Source: Burkholderia sp. USMB20 | Lineage (GTDB): Bacteria > Pseudomonadota > Gammaproteobacteria > Burkholderiales > Burkholderiaceae | DNA length: 64,000 nucleotides | Direction of reading: 5' to 3' | Assembly (NCBI RefSeq): GCF_000949135.2 | Contig: NZ_JTAN02000021.1 | Span: 248,001-312,000, forward strand | Part shown: one piece after another, positions 24,513 through 33,433 of the stretch | How positions within the stretch are numbered: position 1 is the stretch's first letter | How the letters are laid out: each line of letters begins with the position of its first letter | The notes under the pieces: generated by a model | Database searches by the model: none | Seen by the model: the letters and a program-made list of their open reading frames with translations, nothing else | What the model was told of the DNA's origin: nothing | Made by a program: the position numbers and the translations under genes

Positions 24513-27107
24513 ATGTCTTCCCGCCACCCTGGCCAGCCCGGCCGTGCCGCGGCAGCGATCGCCCGTGTCGCGACGCTGATCCGCAACGAGCGCGTGCTGT
24601 CGCCGCTGCTCGCGCTCGGCATCGGCCTGCTGCTGATCGTGGTGTTCCAGCACCTGTCCGAATCCGTCGACTACCGGTCGGTGATCCGCCAACTGCGCCA
24701 CCTGTCCGCGGGCGAGTGGGGCGCGTCGCTGGCCGCGACGGCCCTCAGCTATCTCGCGCTCGTCGCCCGCGATGCGGTCGGCCTGCGCTACGTCGCCGCG
24801 AAAGTGCCGCGCGCCGCGCTGTGGATCGGCGCGATCGCCGGCTCCGCGCTCGGCAATGCGACCGGCTTCGGCGCGCTGACGGGCGGCGCCGTGCGCGCGC
24901 GCGTGTACGGCGCGTCGGGCGTCACCCCCGCGCAGATCGGCCGGATGACCGTCTTCACCAGCGGCACGCTCGCGCTCGCACTGGTGCTGATGACGGCGGT
25001 CGGCATGGTCTGCGTGCCGCAGACGCTCGCCGCGATGCTGCATGTCGCACCCGGCGTGCTGACGTGGAGCGGCGCCGCGCTGCTCGTGGTGCTGGGCGTC
25101 ATGACGATGCTGTGCGGCAACGCCGCGCGCCCGGTCGTCACGCGCTTCAAATGGCTCGCGTTCGACGTGCCGGCGCGGCGCGACCTCGTCGCCCAGGTCG
25201 TCTATGCGGTGCTCGACGTCGTGGCCGCGGGCCTGACGCTGTGGGTGCTGTTGCCGTCCGCTCCAGTCGGCTTGCCGACTTTCATCACCGTGTACGCGGC
25301 CGCGCTGCTGCTCGGGATGATCGGCCATACGCCGGGCGGGATCGGTGTGTTCGAGGCGGCGATGGTCTTCACGCTGGGCCGCGAAGTGCCGGCGCACGCG
25401 ATGGTCGCCGCGCTGATCGCCTATCGCGCGATCTACTTCGGCGTGCCGCTCGTGCTGTCGGCCGGCCTGCTGGCCGGGTTCGAGGGCCGCGCGCTGCGCC
25501 GCCGGCTCGTGACGCGGCAGGCCGCGCGCGTGTCGCAGCTGGCGCCGCTGTTCCTGAGCCTCGTGACCTTCGCGGTCGGCGGGATGCTGGTGATCTCGAG
25601 CGCGACGCCCGCGTTCTGGCACCGGATCGCGATCCTGCGCAACATCGTGCCGCTGTGGGTGCTCGAAGGCTCGCAGGTGATCTGCAGCGTGCTGGGCGTC
25701 GCGTTGCTGTTCGTCGCGCGCGGGCTGCTGCGCCGGCTCGACGGCGCATGGTGGATGACTTTCGCGCTGACGCTCGCGAGCCTCGCGCTGTCGCTGGCCA
25801 AGGGCCTCGCGTTCGTCGAGGCCGGCGTGCTCGGCACGCTGCTGGTGCTGCTGCTCGTCAGCCGCCGCCGCTTCAACCGGCATTCGTCGCTGCTCGCCGA
25901 GCGCTTCACGGTGAGCTGGTTCGTGTCGGTGACGATGGTGCTCGTGCTCGCCGTGTGGGTGCTGTGCTTCGCGTTCCGCGACGTGCCTTACACGCGCGAT
26001 CTGTGGTCGCATTTCGCGTTCGACGAGCGCGCGCCGCGGGCGCTGCGCGCGACGCTGGCGGCCGGCGTGTTCGTCGCGATGTTCGCGCTGTGGCAACTGC
26101 TGCGGCCGGCGCCCGGGCGTTTCGTGAAGCCCGCCGAGCAGGACCTGATCGACGCGGAGCAGATCATCCGCGCGCAGGAGTGCAGCGATGCGGGCCTCGC
26201 GCTGATGGGCGACAAGTCGTTCCTGTTCTCCGAATCGCGCCGCGCGTTCCTGATGTATGCGAAGAACGGCCGCACGTGGGCCGCGCTGCACGATCCGGTC
26301 GGCCCGCGCGAGGAATGGCCGGCGCTGATCGGCAAGTTCATCGCGCTGGCGCACGCGCACAGCGGCCGCGCGGCGTTCTACCAGGTGCGCGCGAACGCGC
26401 TGCCGCTGTATCTCGACGCAGGGCTCACGCTGATGAAGCTCGGCGAGGAAGCGCACATCGCGCTCGACCGCTTCGACCTGAAGGGTTCGAACCGGTCGCA
26501 CCTGCGCTATGCGCTGCGTCGCGGCGACAAGGACGCGCTGACGGTCGAGGTGATCGCGCCGCGCGACGTGCCGGCCGCGCTGCCGTCGCTGCGCGACATC
26601 TCCGACGGCTGGCTCGACAGCCGCGACGCGCGCGAGAAGAGCTTCTCGGTGGCCGCGTTCCACGACGGCTATCTCGCGACGCAGTCGGTGATGCTCGTGC
26701 GCCAGGCCGACAAGCCGATCGCGTTCGTCACGTTCATGACGACCGACCTCAACACCGAGGCGACGGTTGGCGTGATGCGTCATCTGCCGGACGCGTCGCC
26801 GTATGCGATGGAGTATCTGTTTACGCAGCTCGCGCTGCATCTGAAGGAAGCGGGCTTCCGCAAGCTGAGCCTGGGCATCGCGCCGTTCTCGGGGATGGGG
26901 GCGGCGAAGATGCCGTCGCCGTGGCACCGGTTCGGGCTGATGGTCTGGCGCTTCGGCGGCCGCTTCTACAACTTCCGCGGCTTGCGTGCATTCAAGAGCA
27001 AGTTCGAGCCGCACTGGGAGCCGCGCTATCTCGCGGCCTCGGGCTCGGTCGGCGTGTTCGTCACGCTCGCGGATCTGTCCCTGCTGGCTGGAGGTCGGCG
27101 TTCATGA
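24513..27107 (+). CDS. mprF: Bifunctional lysyl-phosphatidylglycerol synthase/flippase
   Basis: An 864-aa inner-membrane enzyme that transfers lysine from Lys-tRNA to phosphatidylglycerol and flips the product, lowering surface negative charge and raising resistance to cationic peptides and acid. The N-terminal two thirds hold many hydrophobic helices, with the flippase signature GHTPGGIGVFEAAMVF near residue 270. The C-terminal 300 residues are the soluble synthase with GDKSFLFSESRRAFLMYA near 570-590 and GSNRSHLRYALRRGDKD near 655. Length fits MprF/LpiA (840-880). It overlaps the next gene by 4 bp. The lpiA-acvB pairing favours the lysyl product. Confidence 0.93.
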   Translation: MSSRHPGQPGRAAAAIARVATLIRNERVLSPLLALGIGLLLIVVFQHLSESVDYRSVIRQLRHLSAGEWGASLAATALSYLALVARDAVGLRYVAAKVPRAALWIGAIAGSALGNATGFGALTGGAVRARVYGASGVTPAQIGRMTVFTSGTLALALVLMTAVGMVCVPQTLAAMLHVAPGVLTWSGAALLVVLGVMTMLCGNAARPVVTRFKWLAFDVPARRDLVAQVVYAVLDVVAAGLTLWVLLPSAPVGLPTFITVYAAALLLGMIGHTPGGIGVFEAAMVFTLGREVPAHAMVAALIAYRAIYFGVPLVLSAGLLAGFEGRALRRRLVTRQAARVSQLAPLFLSLVTFAVGGMLVISSATPAFWHRIAILRNIVPLWVLEGSQVICSVLGVALLFVARGLLRRLDGAWWMTFALTLASLALSLAKGLAFVEAGVLGTLLVLLLVSRRRFNRHSSLLAERFTVSWFVSVTMVLVLAVWVLCFAFRDVPYTRDLWSHFAFDERAPRALRATLAAGVFVAMFALWQLLRPAPGRFVKPAEQDLIDAEQIIRAQECSDAGLALMGDKSFLFSESRRAFLMYAKNGRTWAALHDPVGPREEWPALIGKFIALAHAHSGRAAFYQVRANALPLYLDAGLTLMKLGEEAHIALDRFDLKGSNRSHLRYALRRGDKDALTVEVIAPRDVPAALPSLRDISDGWLDSRDAREKSFSVAAFHDGYLATQSVMLVRQADKPIAFVTFMTTDLNTEATVGVMRHLPDASPYAMEYLFTQLALHLKEAGFRKLSLGIAPFSGMGAAKMPSPWHRFGLMVWRFGGRFYNFRGLRAFKSKFEPHWEPRYLAASGSVGVFVTLADLSLLAGGRRS

Positions 27108-28381
27108 TGTTGAAGAAGGGTATCGCGCGGGCGGCAGCCGCCTGCGCGGGAATGATGCTGGCCGGCGCGGCGTTCGCGGCGCAGGCCGCGGCGCAACCGG
27201 AAACCGTGTCGGGCGGCCGCTACGGCCCCGTGACCGTGACGAAGCCGGGCGGCCCGCTGCGCGGCTTCGTCGTGCTGTTCTCGCGCGGGCGGGGCTGGGG
27301 CGCCGCCGACCAGCAGGCGGCCGACGCCCTCGCGAAAGCGGGCGCGATGACGGTCGGGGTGGATTCGGAGCGTTATGCGGCGAACCTCGCCGCGAAGCAG
27401 GAAACCTGTCACCACCTCGACGGCGACGCCGAAGCGGTCAGCCACCAGCTCGAACGCCTCGCGCAATCGGCGCGTTACTACACGCCGATCGTCGCGGGCG
27501 TGGGCCAGGGCGGCGCGATCGCGAAGCAGATCCTGTCGATGGCGCCGGAGAACACGATCGCCGGTGTCGCGTCGGTCGCGCCGGCGGCGAAGCTCGATGC
27601 GCGCTTCAAGCCGTGCCCGCCCGATCCGACGATCGTGCGCCGCGCGATGCCGGGTTTCGTCGAAACGGCCGCGGCCGGCGACACCGCGACGCTCGTGTCG
27701 CTCGTCACGTCGCACCTGCACGACACCAGCAGCACCGACGAGCTCGACGTGTCGGACCTGCCGCTCGTCGAGCTGCCGGCCAAGGGCGGCAGCGACCGCC
27801 TCGCGATCGTGATCTCGGGCGACGGCGGCTGGCGCGATCTCGACAAGACGATCGCCGAGGCGCTGCAGCGCGACGGCGTGGCGGTGGTCGGCATCGACAG
27901 CCTGCGCTACTTCTGGAGCGAGAAGCCGCCTGCACAGGTGAGCCGCGACCTGGCGCGCGTGATGCGCACCTACATGGCGCGCTGGCATGCGAACCGCGTG
28001 GCGCTGGTCGGCTACTCATTCGGCGCGGACGTGATGCCGTTCGCGTACAACCGGCTGCCGGCCGACCTGCGTGACAAGGTGGCGGTGATGTCGCTGCTCG
28101 GCTTCGCGCCGGCGGCGGATTTCCAGATCCGCGTGACGGGCTGGCTCGGGATGCCGGCGAGCGACAAGGCGATGAAGGTCGCGCCGGAAATCGCGAAGGT
28201 GCCGCCGCAGCTCGTGCAATGCTTCTACGGCGCGGAAGAGAAGGACACGATGTGTCCGGCGCTCGCGAATAGCGGTGCCGACGTGATCAAGACGGGCGGC
28301 GACCACCACTTCGGCCACGACTACATCGCGCTCGAGAAGAAGATCCTCGGCGCGTTCGGCAAGCCGGTGGCGGCGCGCTGA
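27104..28381 (+). CDS. acvB: AcvB/VirJ-type periplasmic serine hydrolase
   Basis: A 425-aa secreted protein. A signal peptide (AAAACAGMMLAGAAFAAQA) precedes two repeated alpha/beta-hydrolase-like halves. The C-terminal half has the nucleophile elbow GYSFG near residue 307 and a late GDHHFGHDY with the likely catalytic histidine. In Agrobacterium, AcvB hydrolyses lysyl-phosphatidylglycerol made by LpiA, and VirJ is a shorter homologue tied to T-DNA transfer. Start and mprF stop overlap (ATGA), so the two are translationally coupled, giving synthesis and removal of the lipid in one operon. A hairpin with TTTT follows. Confidence 0.9.
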   Translation: MMLKKGIARAAAACAGMMLAGAAFAAQAAAQPETVSGGRYGPVTVTKPGGPLRGFVVLFSRGRGWGAADQQAADALAKAGAMTVGVDSERYAANLAAKQETCHHLDGDAEAVSHQLERLAQSARYYTPIVAGVGQGGAIAKQILSMAPENTIAGVASVAPAAKLDARFKPCPPDPTIVRRAMPGFVETAAAGDTATLVSLVTSHLHDTSSTDELDVSDLPLVELPAKGGSDRLAIVISGDGGWRDLDKTIAEALQRDGVAVVGIDSLRYFWSEKPPAQVSRDLARVMRTYMARWHANRVALVGYSFGADVMPFAYNRLPADLRDKVAVMSLLGFAPAADFQIRVTGWLGMPASDKAMKVAPEIAKVPPQLVQCFYGAEEKDTMCPALANSGADVIKTGGDHHFGHDYIALEKKILGAFGKPVAAR

Positions 28382-28429
28382 ACGCCGGCGCCCGCTGCGC
28401 GGCGGGCGCGGCGCTTGCGGTTCATCGGA

Positions 28430-28455
28430 CGGGCGGCCTGCGGGCCGCCCGTTTT
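28430..28455 (+). terminator. Rho-independent terminator after acvB
   Basis: A 9-bp perfect stem, CGGGCGGCC with GGCCGCCCG around a TGCG loop, followed directly by TTTT. It ends at the stop codon of the convergent DUF934 gene. Confidence 0.8.
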
Positions 28456-28919
28456 CATTTCCCGGCTTGCGTCTCGACTTGCGGCGCCGCGTCCTGCCGC
28501 TGCGCCGCCGTTCTCGCATCGCGCTGATAGAAGCCGGGAAACCGGTCGAGCTGCCGGCGCGCGGCGGCCAGATCGGCATCGGCGCCGAGCACCGCGCTCG
28601 AAAACCCGGTGCGCTCCATCAACAGCAACTGATCGACCAGCACGTCGCCGGTCGCCCGCAGGTCGCCGGCGAAGCCGAAGCGCTTGCGCAGCAGATACGC
28701 CTGGCTGTATGCGCGCCCGTCGGTGAAGGACGGGAAGTGCAGGTCGATGCGCTCGGCCTGCGCGATGCGTGCGGCGAGCGGCCGCAGCTCCTCGTCGTTG
28801 CCGATCGTCAGGATCGTGCGGGTCGCGGTGTCCGGCGCGTTCGTATCGTCGGCGTGTTCGGCCGGCGTCAGCAGGCGGATGCGTACGTTCGTGCTGGCGT
28901 GTGCGTCGGTCGGTGTCAT
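28455..28919 (-). CDS. DUF934 protein linked to sulfite reduction
   Basis: A 154-aa soluble protein of the DUF934 family. IDLHFPSFTDGRAYSQAYLL and LRKRFGFAGDLRATGDVLVD carry its conserved core, ending with FPGFYQRD. Family members almost always follow cysI-type hemoprotein genes and are thought to help sulfite or nitrite reduction; the reaction is not known. Here it overlaps the cysI-like stop by 4 bp (ATGA), so the two are co-translated. Confidence 0.88.
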   Translation of the reverse strand: MTPTDAHASTNVRIRLLTPAEHADDTNAPDTATRTILTIGNDEELRPLAARIAQAERIDLHFPSFTDGRAYSQAYLLRKRFGFAGDLRATGDVLVDQLLLMERTGFSSAVLGADADLAAARRQLDRFPGFYQRDARTAAQRQDAAPQVETQAGK

Positions 28920-30700
28920 GCGTGCTCCGCCTGGTGACGGGCGTCGTTGGCCGCGGCCTTGAAGGGCTCGGCGCCGATGCGGCGCACCGTGTCGATGAAT
29001 CGTTCGCTGCGGCCGTCGGCGTCGAGCCGCGCGTCGAGATAGACATTGACGAGCGCGTCGACGACATCGACGATCTCGTCCGCCGAGAACGACGGGCCGA
29101 TCACCTTGCCCGGCCGCGCGGGGCCGCTCGCGCTCGAGCCGTCCGACCCGCCGAGCGTCACCTGGTACCACTCGGCGCCGTCCTTGTCGACGCCGAGGAT
29201 GCCGATGTGCCCGCTGTGATGATGGCCGCAGGAGTTGATGCAGCCGCTGATGTGCAGGTCGATGTCGCCGACGTCGTGCAGCATGTCGAGATCCTGGAAC
29301 CGCTCGGCGATCGCATCGGCGATCGGGATCGAGCGCGCGTTCGCGAGCGCGCAGAAATCGCCGCCCGGGCACGCGATCATGTCGGTCAGGAGTCCGACGT
29401 TTGCGCTGGCAAGACCGATCGCGCGCGCATGCTCCCACAGCAGGAACAGGTCGTCGACGTGCACCCACGGCAGCACCACGTTCTGCGTATGCGTGACGCG
29501 TGCCTCGCCGGCCGAGAAGCGCTCGGCGAGTTCGGCGAGTGCGTCGAGCTGTTCGGGCGACGCGTCGCCGGGCGCCTGCAGGCGGCGCTTGAACGACAGC
29601 GTGACGATGCGCAGCGCCGGGTCGCGATGCGCTGCGACATTGCGCGCGAGCCAGCGCGCGAAGGCCGGATGGCGGCTGGCGTGCGCGGCCATGCGCGCTT
29701 CGACGTCCTGCAGGTCGAGCGTGCGGGGCGCGAGGCGCGGCGGCACGAACGATGCCGCGATGCGGTCGAACTCGGCCTGCGGGATCGTGTGCGGGCCGCC
29801 GTCATGCTCGACGATCTGGCGGAATTCTTCCTCGACGTCGTCGATATAGCGCTGTCCCTCGCTCTTCACGAGGATCTTGATGCGCGCCTTGTACTTGTTG
29901 TCGCGCCGCCCGTAGCGGTTGTACACGCGGACGATCGCCTCGATGTAGTTCATCACCTGCTGCCACGGCAGGAACGCGCGCAGCAGCGTCGCGATCAGCG
30001 GCGTGCGGCCCATGCCGCCGCCGGCGCTCACGCGAAAGCCGAGTTCGCCCGCGTCGTTGCGCACGAGCTTCAGCCCGACGTCGTGCCAGTCGGTCGCCGC
30101 ACGATCCTCGGCCGCGCCGGTGATCGCGATCTTGAACTTGCGCGGCAGGAACGCGAATTCCGGATGCAGCGTCGTCCACTGGCGCATCACCTCGGCGAAC
30201 GGGCGCGGATCGGCGATCTCGTCCGGCGCGACACCCGCACGCTCGTCGCACGAAATGTTGCGGATGCAATTGCCGCTCGTCTGGATCCCGTGCAAGTCGA
30301 CGGTCGCGAGCAGGTCCATCACGTCGGCCGCCTGCGCGAGCGGAATCCAGTTGAACTGCACGTTGGTGCGGGTCGTGAAGTGCGCGTTGCGGGTCGGCAG
30401 GCGCAGCGTGCCGAGCTGCGCCTGCGCGTCGCAGGCGGCGCGGTAGGTGGCGTCGTCGGGCACGTCGTAGTCGCGTGCGATGCGGGCGAGCACGCGCAGC
30501 TGCGTGCTCGACAGTTCGCCGTACGGCACGGCCACGCGCAGCATCGGCGCATGGCGCTGCACGTACCAGCCGTTCTGCAGGCGCAACGGCCGGAACGCAT
30601 CCTCGCTCAGCGTGCCGTGCTGCCAGCGTTCGAGCTGGTCGCGGAACTGGGCGGCGCGGCTGTGCACGAGCGCCCGGTCGAAATCGGTATATCGGTACAT
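28916..30700 (-). CDS. cysI: Siroheme sulfite/nitrite reductase hemoprotein (CysI-like)
   Basis: A 594-aa member of the sulfite/nitrite reductase family that reduces sulfite to sulfide by six electrons. TSGNCIRNISCDERAG and RKFKIAITG are siroheme-pocket motifs. The [4Fe-4S]-siroheme cysteines are in ACPGGDFC and GCINSCGHHHSGHIGI (CX5C, CX3C). The duplicated half-domains and length fit CysI. No cysJ flavoprotein gene lies beside it, so electrons must come from elsewhere (ferredoxin, or a reductase at another locus). The start fits MYRYTDFDR, typical for the family. It is coupled to DUF934 downstream. Specificity for sulfite rather than nitrite is inferred from DUF934. Confidence 0.9.
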   Translation of the reverse strand: MYRYTDFDRALVHSRAAQFRDQLERWQHGTLSEDAFRPLRLQNGWYVQRHAPMLRVAVPYGELSSTQLRVLARIARDYDVPDDATYRAACDAQAQLGTLRLPTRNAHFTTRTNVQFNWIPLAQAADVMDLLATVDLHGIQTSGNCIRNISCDERAGVAPDEIADPRPFAEVMRQWTTLHPEFAFLPRKFKIAITGAAEDRAATDWHDVGLKLVRNDAGELGFRVSAGGGMGRTPLIATLLRAFLPWQQVMNYIEAIVRVYNRYGRRDNKYKARIKILVKSEGQRYIDDVEEEFRQIVEHDGGPHTIPQAEFDRIAASFVPPRLAPRTLDLQDVEARMAAHASRHPAFARWLARNVAAHRDPALRIVTLSFKRRLQAPGDASPEQLDALAELAERFSAGEARVTHTQNVVLPWVHVDDLFLLWEHARAIGLASANVGLLTDMIACPGGDFCALANARSIPIADAIAERFQDLDMLHDVGDIDLHISGCINSCGHHHSGHIGILGVDKDGAEWYQVTLGGSDGSSASGPARPGKVIGPSFSADEIVDVVDALVNVYLDARLDADGRSERFIDTVRRIGAEPFKAAANDARHQAEHA

Positions 30701-30814
30701 GACGTGATACGCGAGATGAGCGGCGGCGCCAGGGCGCGCGCCGCTCGGGAGGGGATGTTGCCACGGGTGTCGGGCAACAGGGACAGCGTAGGGAACGCGG
30801 GGCGGCGGGACAAG

Positions 30815-30875
30815 CAGCAGATCGGAACGGAATCGGCGCAGCAGATCGGAGCGGAAAGGGCGCAGCAGATCGGCG
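30815..30875 (-). repeat. 24-bp tandem repeat upstream of cysI
   Basis: Two full 24-bp units (30815-30838, 30839-30862) and a partial third share CAGCAGATCGGA and a GCGGAA-like middle. They sit 115-175 bp before the cysI start. They could be a slippage product or repeated regulator half-sites. Confidence 0.6.
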
Positions 30876-30925
30876 GGCGCGCCGGTGTGTGCCGGGGCAT
30901 GCGTTGCGCATGCCCCGCGTCGGGT

Positions 30926-31327
30926 TCAGGCTTGCGCCGGTGCGTCGACGATCAACGCCGGATCGAGCGCGCGGATGCGCTGGTCGATGAAGTAGCCGCC
31001 GCCTTCCTGATAGCGCAGATAAAGCCGGCCGCACGATACGCAGCGGCTGACGTTGCAGCGGTTGTACGGAAAGTGGCGCGGTGCGATCGGCGCGTCGTCC
31101 GACGCATAGCGCGTGCCGGCCGGATGATATTCGTCGTAGGTCGGCTCGGTCTCGCCGGGCGGCGCAAGCGTGGCCACTTGGGTGAGTTGCGTGTCCTGCA
31201 GCGACAGCGGCAGGGTCGTCCAGCCGGCGAGCGAGGTTCTCGTGCATGTGCACGGCTGCGTAACGTGTGCCGCTTCGGCCGCCAGTTTCAGCAACGCGTC
31301 GTGATCGAGGTAGGGCAGTTGGCTCAT
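30926..31327 (-). CDS. Hypothetical protein with a zinc-ribbon-like cysteine group
   Basis: A 133-aa soluble protein I do not recognise. CNVSRCVSCGRLYLRYQEGG near residue 90 has a CX4CX2C pattern followed by aromatic residues, and an earlier CTCT pair near residue 27 could complete a metal site. The rest is hydrophilic with the well-defined ending FIDQRIRALDPALIVDA. The ATG has a modest GGAG-like element before it. It lies between the MocR regulator and cysI on the same strand and could belong with either. Confidence 0.7.
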   Translation of the reverse strand: MSQLPYLDHDALLKLAAEAAHVTQPCTCTRTSLAGWTTLPLSLQDTQLTQVATLAPPGETEPTYDEYHPAGTRYASDDAPIAPRHFPYNRCNVSRCVSCGRLYLRYQEGGGYFIDQRIRALDPALIVDAPAQA

Positions 31328-31428
31328 GGGCAATCGTGAAGGAGCGGCGGGACCAGCAATGTAACCCGCGCGCGGCTTCGCTGCATGGACGTGATGCGCG
31401 CGGCGCGCAGCGTGCGCACGAGGCGCGA

Positions 31429-32862
31429 TCAGCCTGACTTGCGTACCGCCGGCCCGGCGACCAGCTCGCCGAGCACGCGGATCGCGCGCTCGATGTCGCG
31501 GCTCCACGGATGGCCGAAGTTCACGCGCACGCAGCGCTCGAAGCCGTGCGCGGCCGAGAACAGCGGCCCCGGTGCGAAGCTGATGCCGCGCGCGATCGCC
31601 TGGCGGTGCAGTTCCATCGCGTCGATCGCGTCGGGAAACGACAGCCACAGGAAATAACCGCCGTCCGGCCGCACCCACTCGACGCCGGGCGGCAGCCAGC
31701 GCCGCAGCGCGTCGTCCATGCGCGCGAGCTGCGCCTGCAGGGTGCCGCGCAGCTTGCGCAGGTGACGGTCGTAGCCGCCGTGCTCCAGATAGTTCGCGAT
31801 GCCGGCCTGCGCGGGAATGCTCGCCGACAGCGTGGTCATCAGCTTGAGCCGCTGCACCTTCTCCGCGAACCGGCCGGCGGCGGCCCAGCCGATCCGGTAG
31901 CCGGGCGCGAGCGTCTTCGAGAACGAACTGCAATGCATCACGAGGCCGTGCCGGTCGAATGCGCGCGCGGGCAACGGGTAGTCGGGGCCGAAATGCAGTT
32001 CGCCGTATACGTCGTCCTCGATCAGCGGCACCTCGCGTGCGGCCAGCAGCTCGACGAGCGCGCGCTTCTTGTCGAGCGACAGCGTGACGCCGGTCGGATT
32101 CTGGAAATTGGTCATGAACCAGCACGCGCGGATGTCGTGCCGGTCCAGCGCGTTCGCGAGCGCATCGAGATCGAGGCCCGTGCGTGGATCGACGGGAATC
32201 TCGACCGCGCGCAGGTCGAGCCGCTCGATCGCCTGCAGCGCCGCATAGAAACCGGGAGACTCGACCGCGACGACGTCGCCGGGCCGCGTGACGGCCATCA
32301 GGCACAGGTTCAGCGCTTCGAGCGCGCCGTTGGTGACGACGATCTCGTCGACGGGCTGCGCGACACCGGTTGCCAGATAGCGCCGCGCGATCTGCTGGCG
32401 CAGCGCCTCGCTGCCGGGCGGCAGGTCGACGACCGTGCTCCACGGGCTGACGAGCCGCGTCGCCTGCGCGAGCGATTTCGCGAGGCGCGGCAGCGGAAAC
32501 AGCTGCGGCGCGGGAAATGCGGAGCCGAGCGGCACGATGCCGGGCTGCGTCGCGGCGTCGAGCACCGAGAACACGAGGTCGCTGATGTCGACCTTGCGCG
32601 TGGCGCCGGCACGGCTCGCGCGGCGTTTCGCGGGCGGGTTCGCCGCCGGGCCTGCGCCCGGCGCGACGTAATAGCCGGAACGCTCGCGTGCGCGGATCAG
32701 CCCCCACTGTTCGAGCAGGTAGTACGCGCGAAACACCGTCGACTGGCTCACGCCATGCTGCGCGATGATCTGCCGCAGCGACGGCAGGCGCGTGCCGACC
32801 GCGAGGTTGCCGTTGCGGATTTCGTCGGCGATCGTCTGGGCGAGGGTTTCGTAGCGTTTCAT
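31429..32862 (-). CDS. MocR/GabR-type PLP-dependent transcriptional regulator
   Basis: A 477-aa fusion of a GntR winged HTH (LAQTIADEIRNGNLAVGTRL, then LPSLRQIIAQHGVSQSTVFR) with a fold-type-I aminotransferase domain. NFQNPTGVTLS and the PLP-lysine motif HCSSFSKTLAPGYRIGW are intact. Such proteins sense amino acids or vitamin B6 compounds rather than acting as free enzymes. An upstream ATG would add 24 low-complexity residues; the start used here begins at the HTH. It is divergent from the binding-protein/diguanylate-cyclase operon and may regulate that or itself. Confidence 0.9.
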   Translation of the reverse strand: MKRYETLAQTIADEIRNGNLAVGTRLPSLRQIIAQHGVSQSTVFRAYYLLEQWGLIRARERSGYYVAPGAGPAANPPAKRRASRAGATRKVDISDLVFSVLDAATQPGIVPLGSAFPAPQLFPLPRLAKSLAQATRLVSPWSTVVDLPPGSEALRQQIARRYLATGVAQPVDEIVVTNGALEALNLCLMAVTRPGDVVAVESPGFYAALQAIERLDLRAVEIPVDPRTGLDLDALANALDRHDIRACWFMTNFQNPTGVTLSLDKKRALVELLAAREVPLIEDDVYGELHFGPDYPLPARAFDRHGLVMHCSSFSKTLAPGYRIGWAAAGRFAEKVQRLKLMTTLSASIPAQAGIANYLEHGGYDRHLRKLRGTLQAQLARMDDALRRWLPPGVEWVRPDGGYFLWLSFPDAIDAMELHRQAIARGISFAPGPLFSAAHGFERCVRVNFGHPWSRDIERAIRVLGELVAGPAVRKSG

Positions 32863-33126
32863 CGGCGCGGGCGGGGCATGCTTGGCGCCCTCGCGCGGGG
32901 CCGATGCGGCGCCGCGCCGGCGGGCGCGCGTCATTGTCCGACGAGCGGCACGAAAAGGAAAGCGCGACGGCCGCGGCCGGTCGCGCTGTCGTGGCGATGC
33001 CGATGCGTGCGCATCCGTCGCGCGTGATCGCGGCGTTTACGCCGGCGTGGCGCGGATGCGCATGCGATGGCTCGACGCGCATGCAGGCGGAGGTGACGAC
33101 ACGACGCGACGGATGACGCGCGTCGC

Positions 33127-33180
33127 CGAATGCATCGAATGCACCGAACGCTCCGAACGCTCCGAACGCTCCGAACGCAT
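33127..33180 (+). repeat. Six tandem 9-bp repeats
   Basis: Six units of CGAAYGCNY (two CGAATGCAY, three CGAACGCTC, one CGAACGCAT) in the intergenic region between the divergent MocR and binding-protein genes. The unit length is a multiple of three, but no supported gene reads through. It may vary in number between strains and change promoter spacing. Confidence 0.75.
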
Positions 33181-33433
33181 ACGCACTACATGCCGCGTGG
33201 CGCCGTGGCTGCAAGCGGAGCCGGCACGCGTCGAGTCTTGCCTTTCGCCTGATGATTCTCCGTTCGCGTGGCCGGGTTCGAGCGCGTGCAGCGACGTGCG
33301 ATCGAACGCGTACACGGATGACGCGCTCCGAATAGGCGGGCGCAGTGCGCGTGCGGCTTGTTCCAATTGCGCGGCGATATTTTTTGTGGTCTTGTTGCAC
33401 GATCAAGCATCGACTCGAAAAAAGGACAGTCGA

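Noticed and set aside
33127-33180. CRISPR-like array
   Set aside because: Units are 9 bp and directly adjacent with no spacers, and there are no cas genes in the window.
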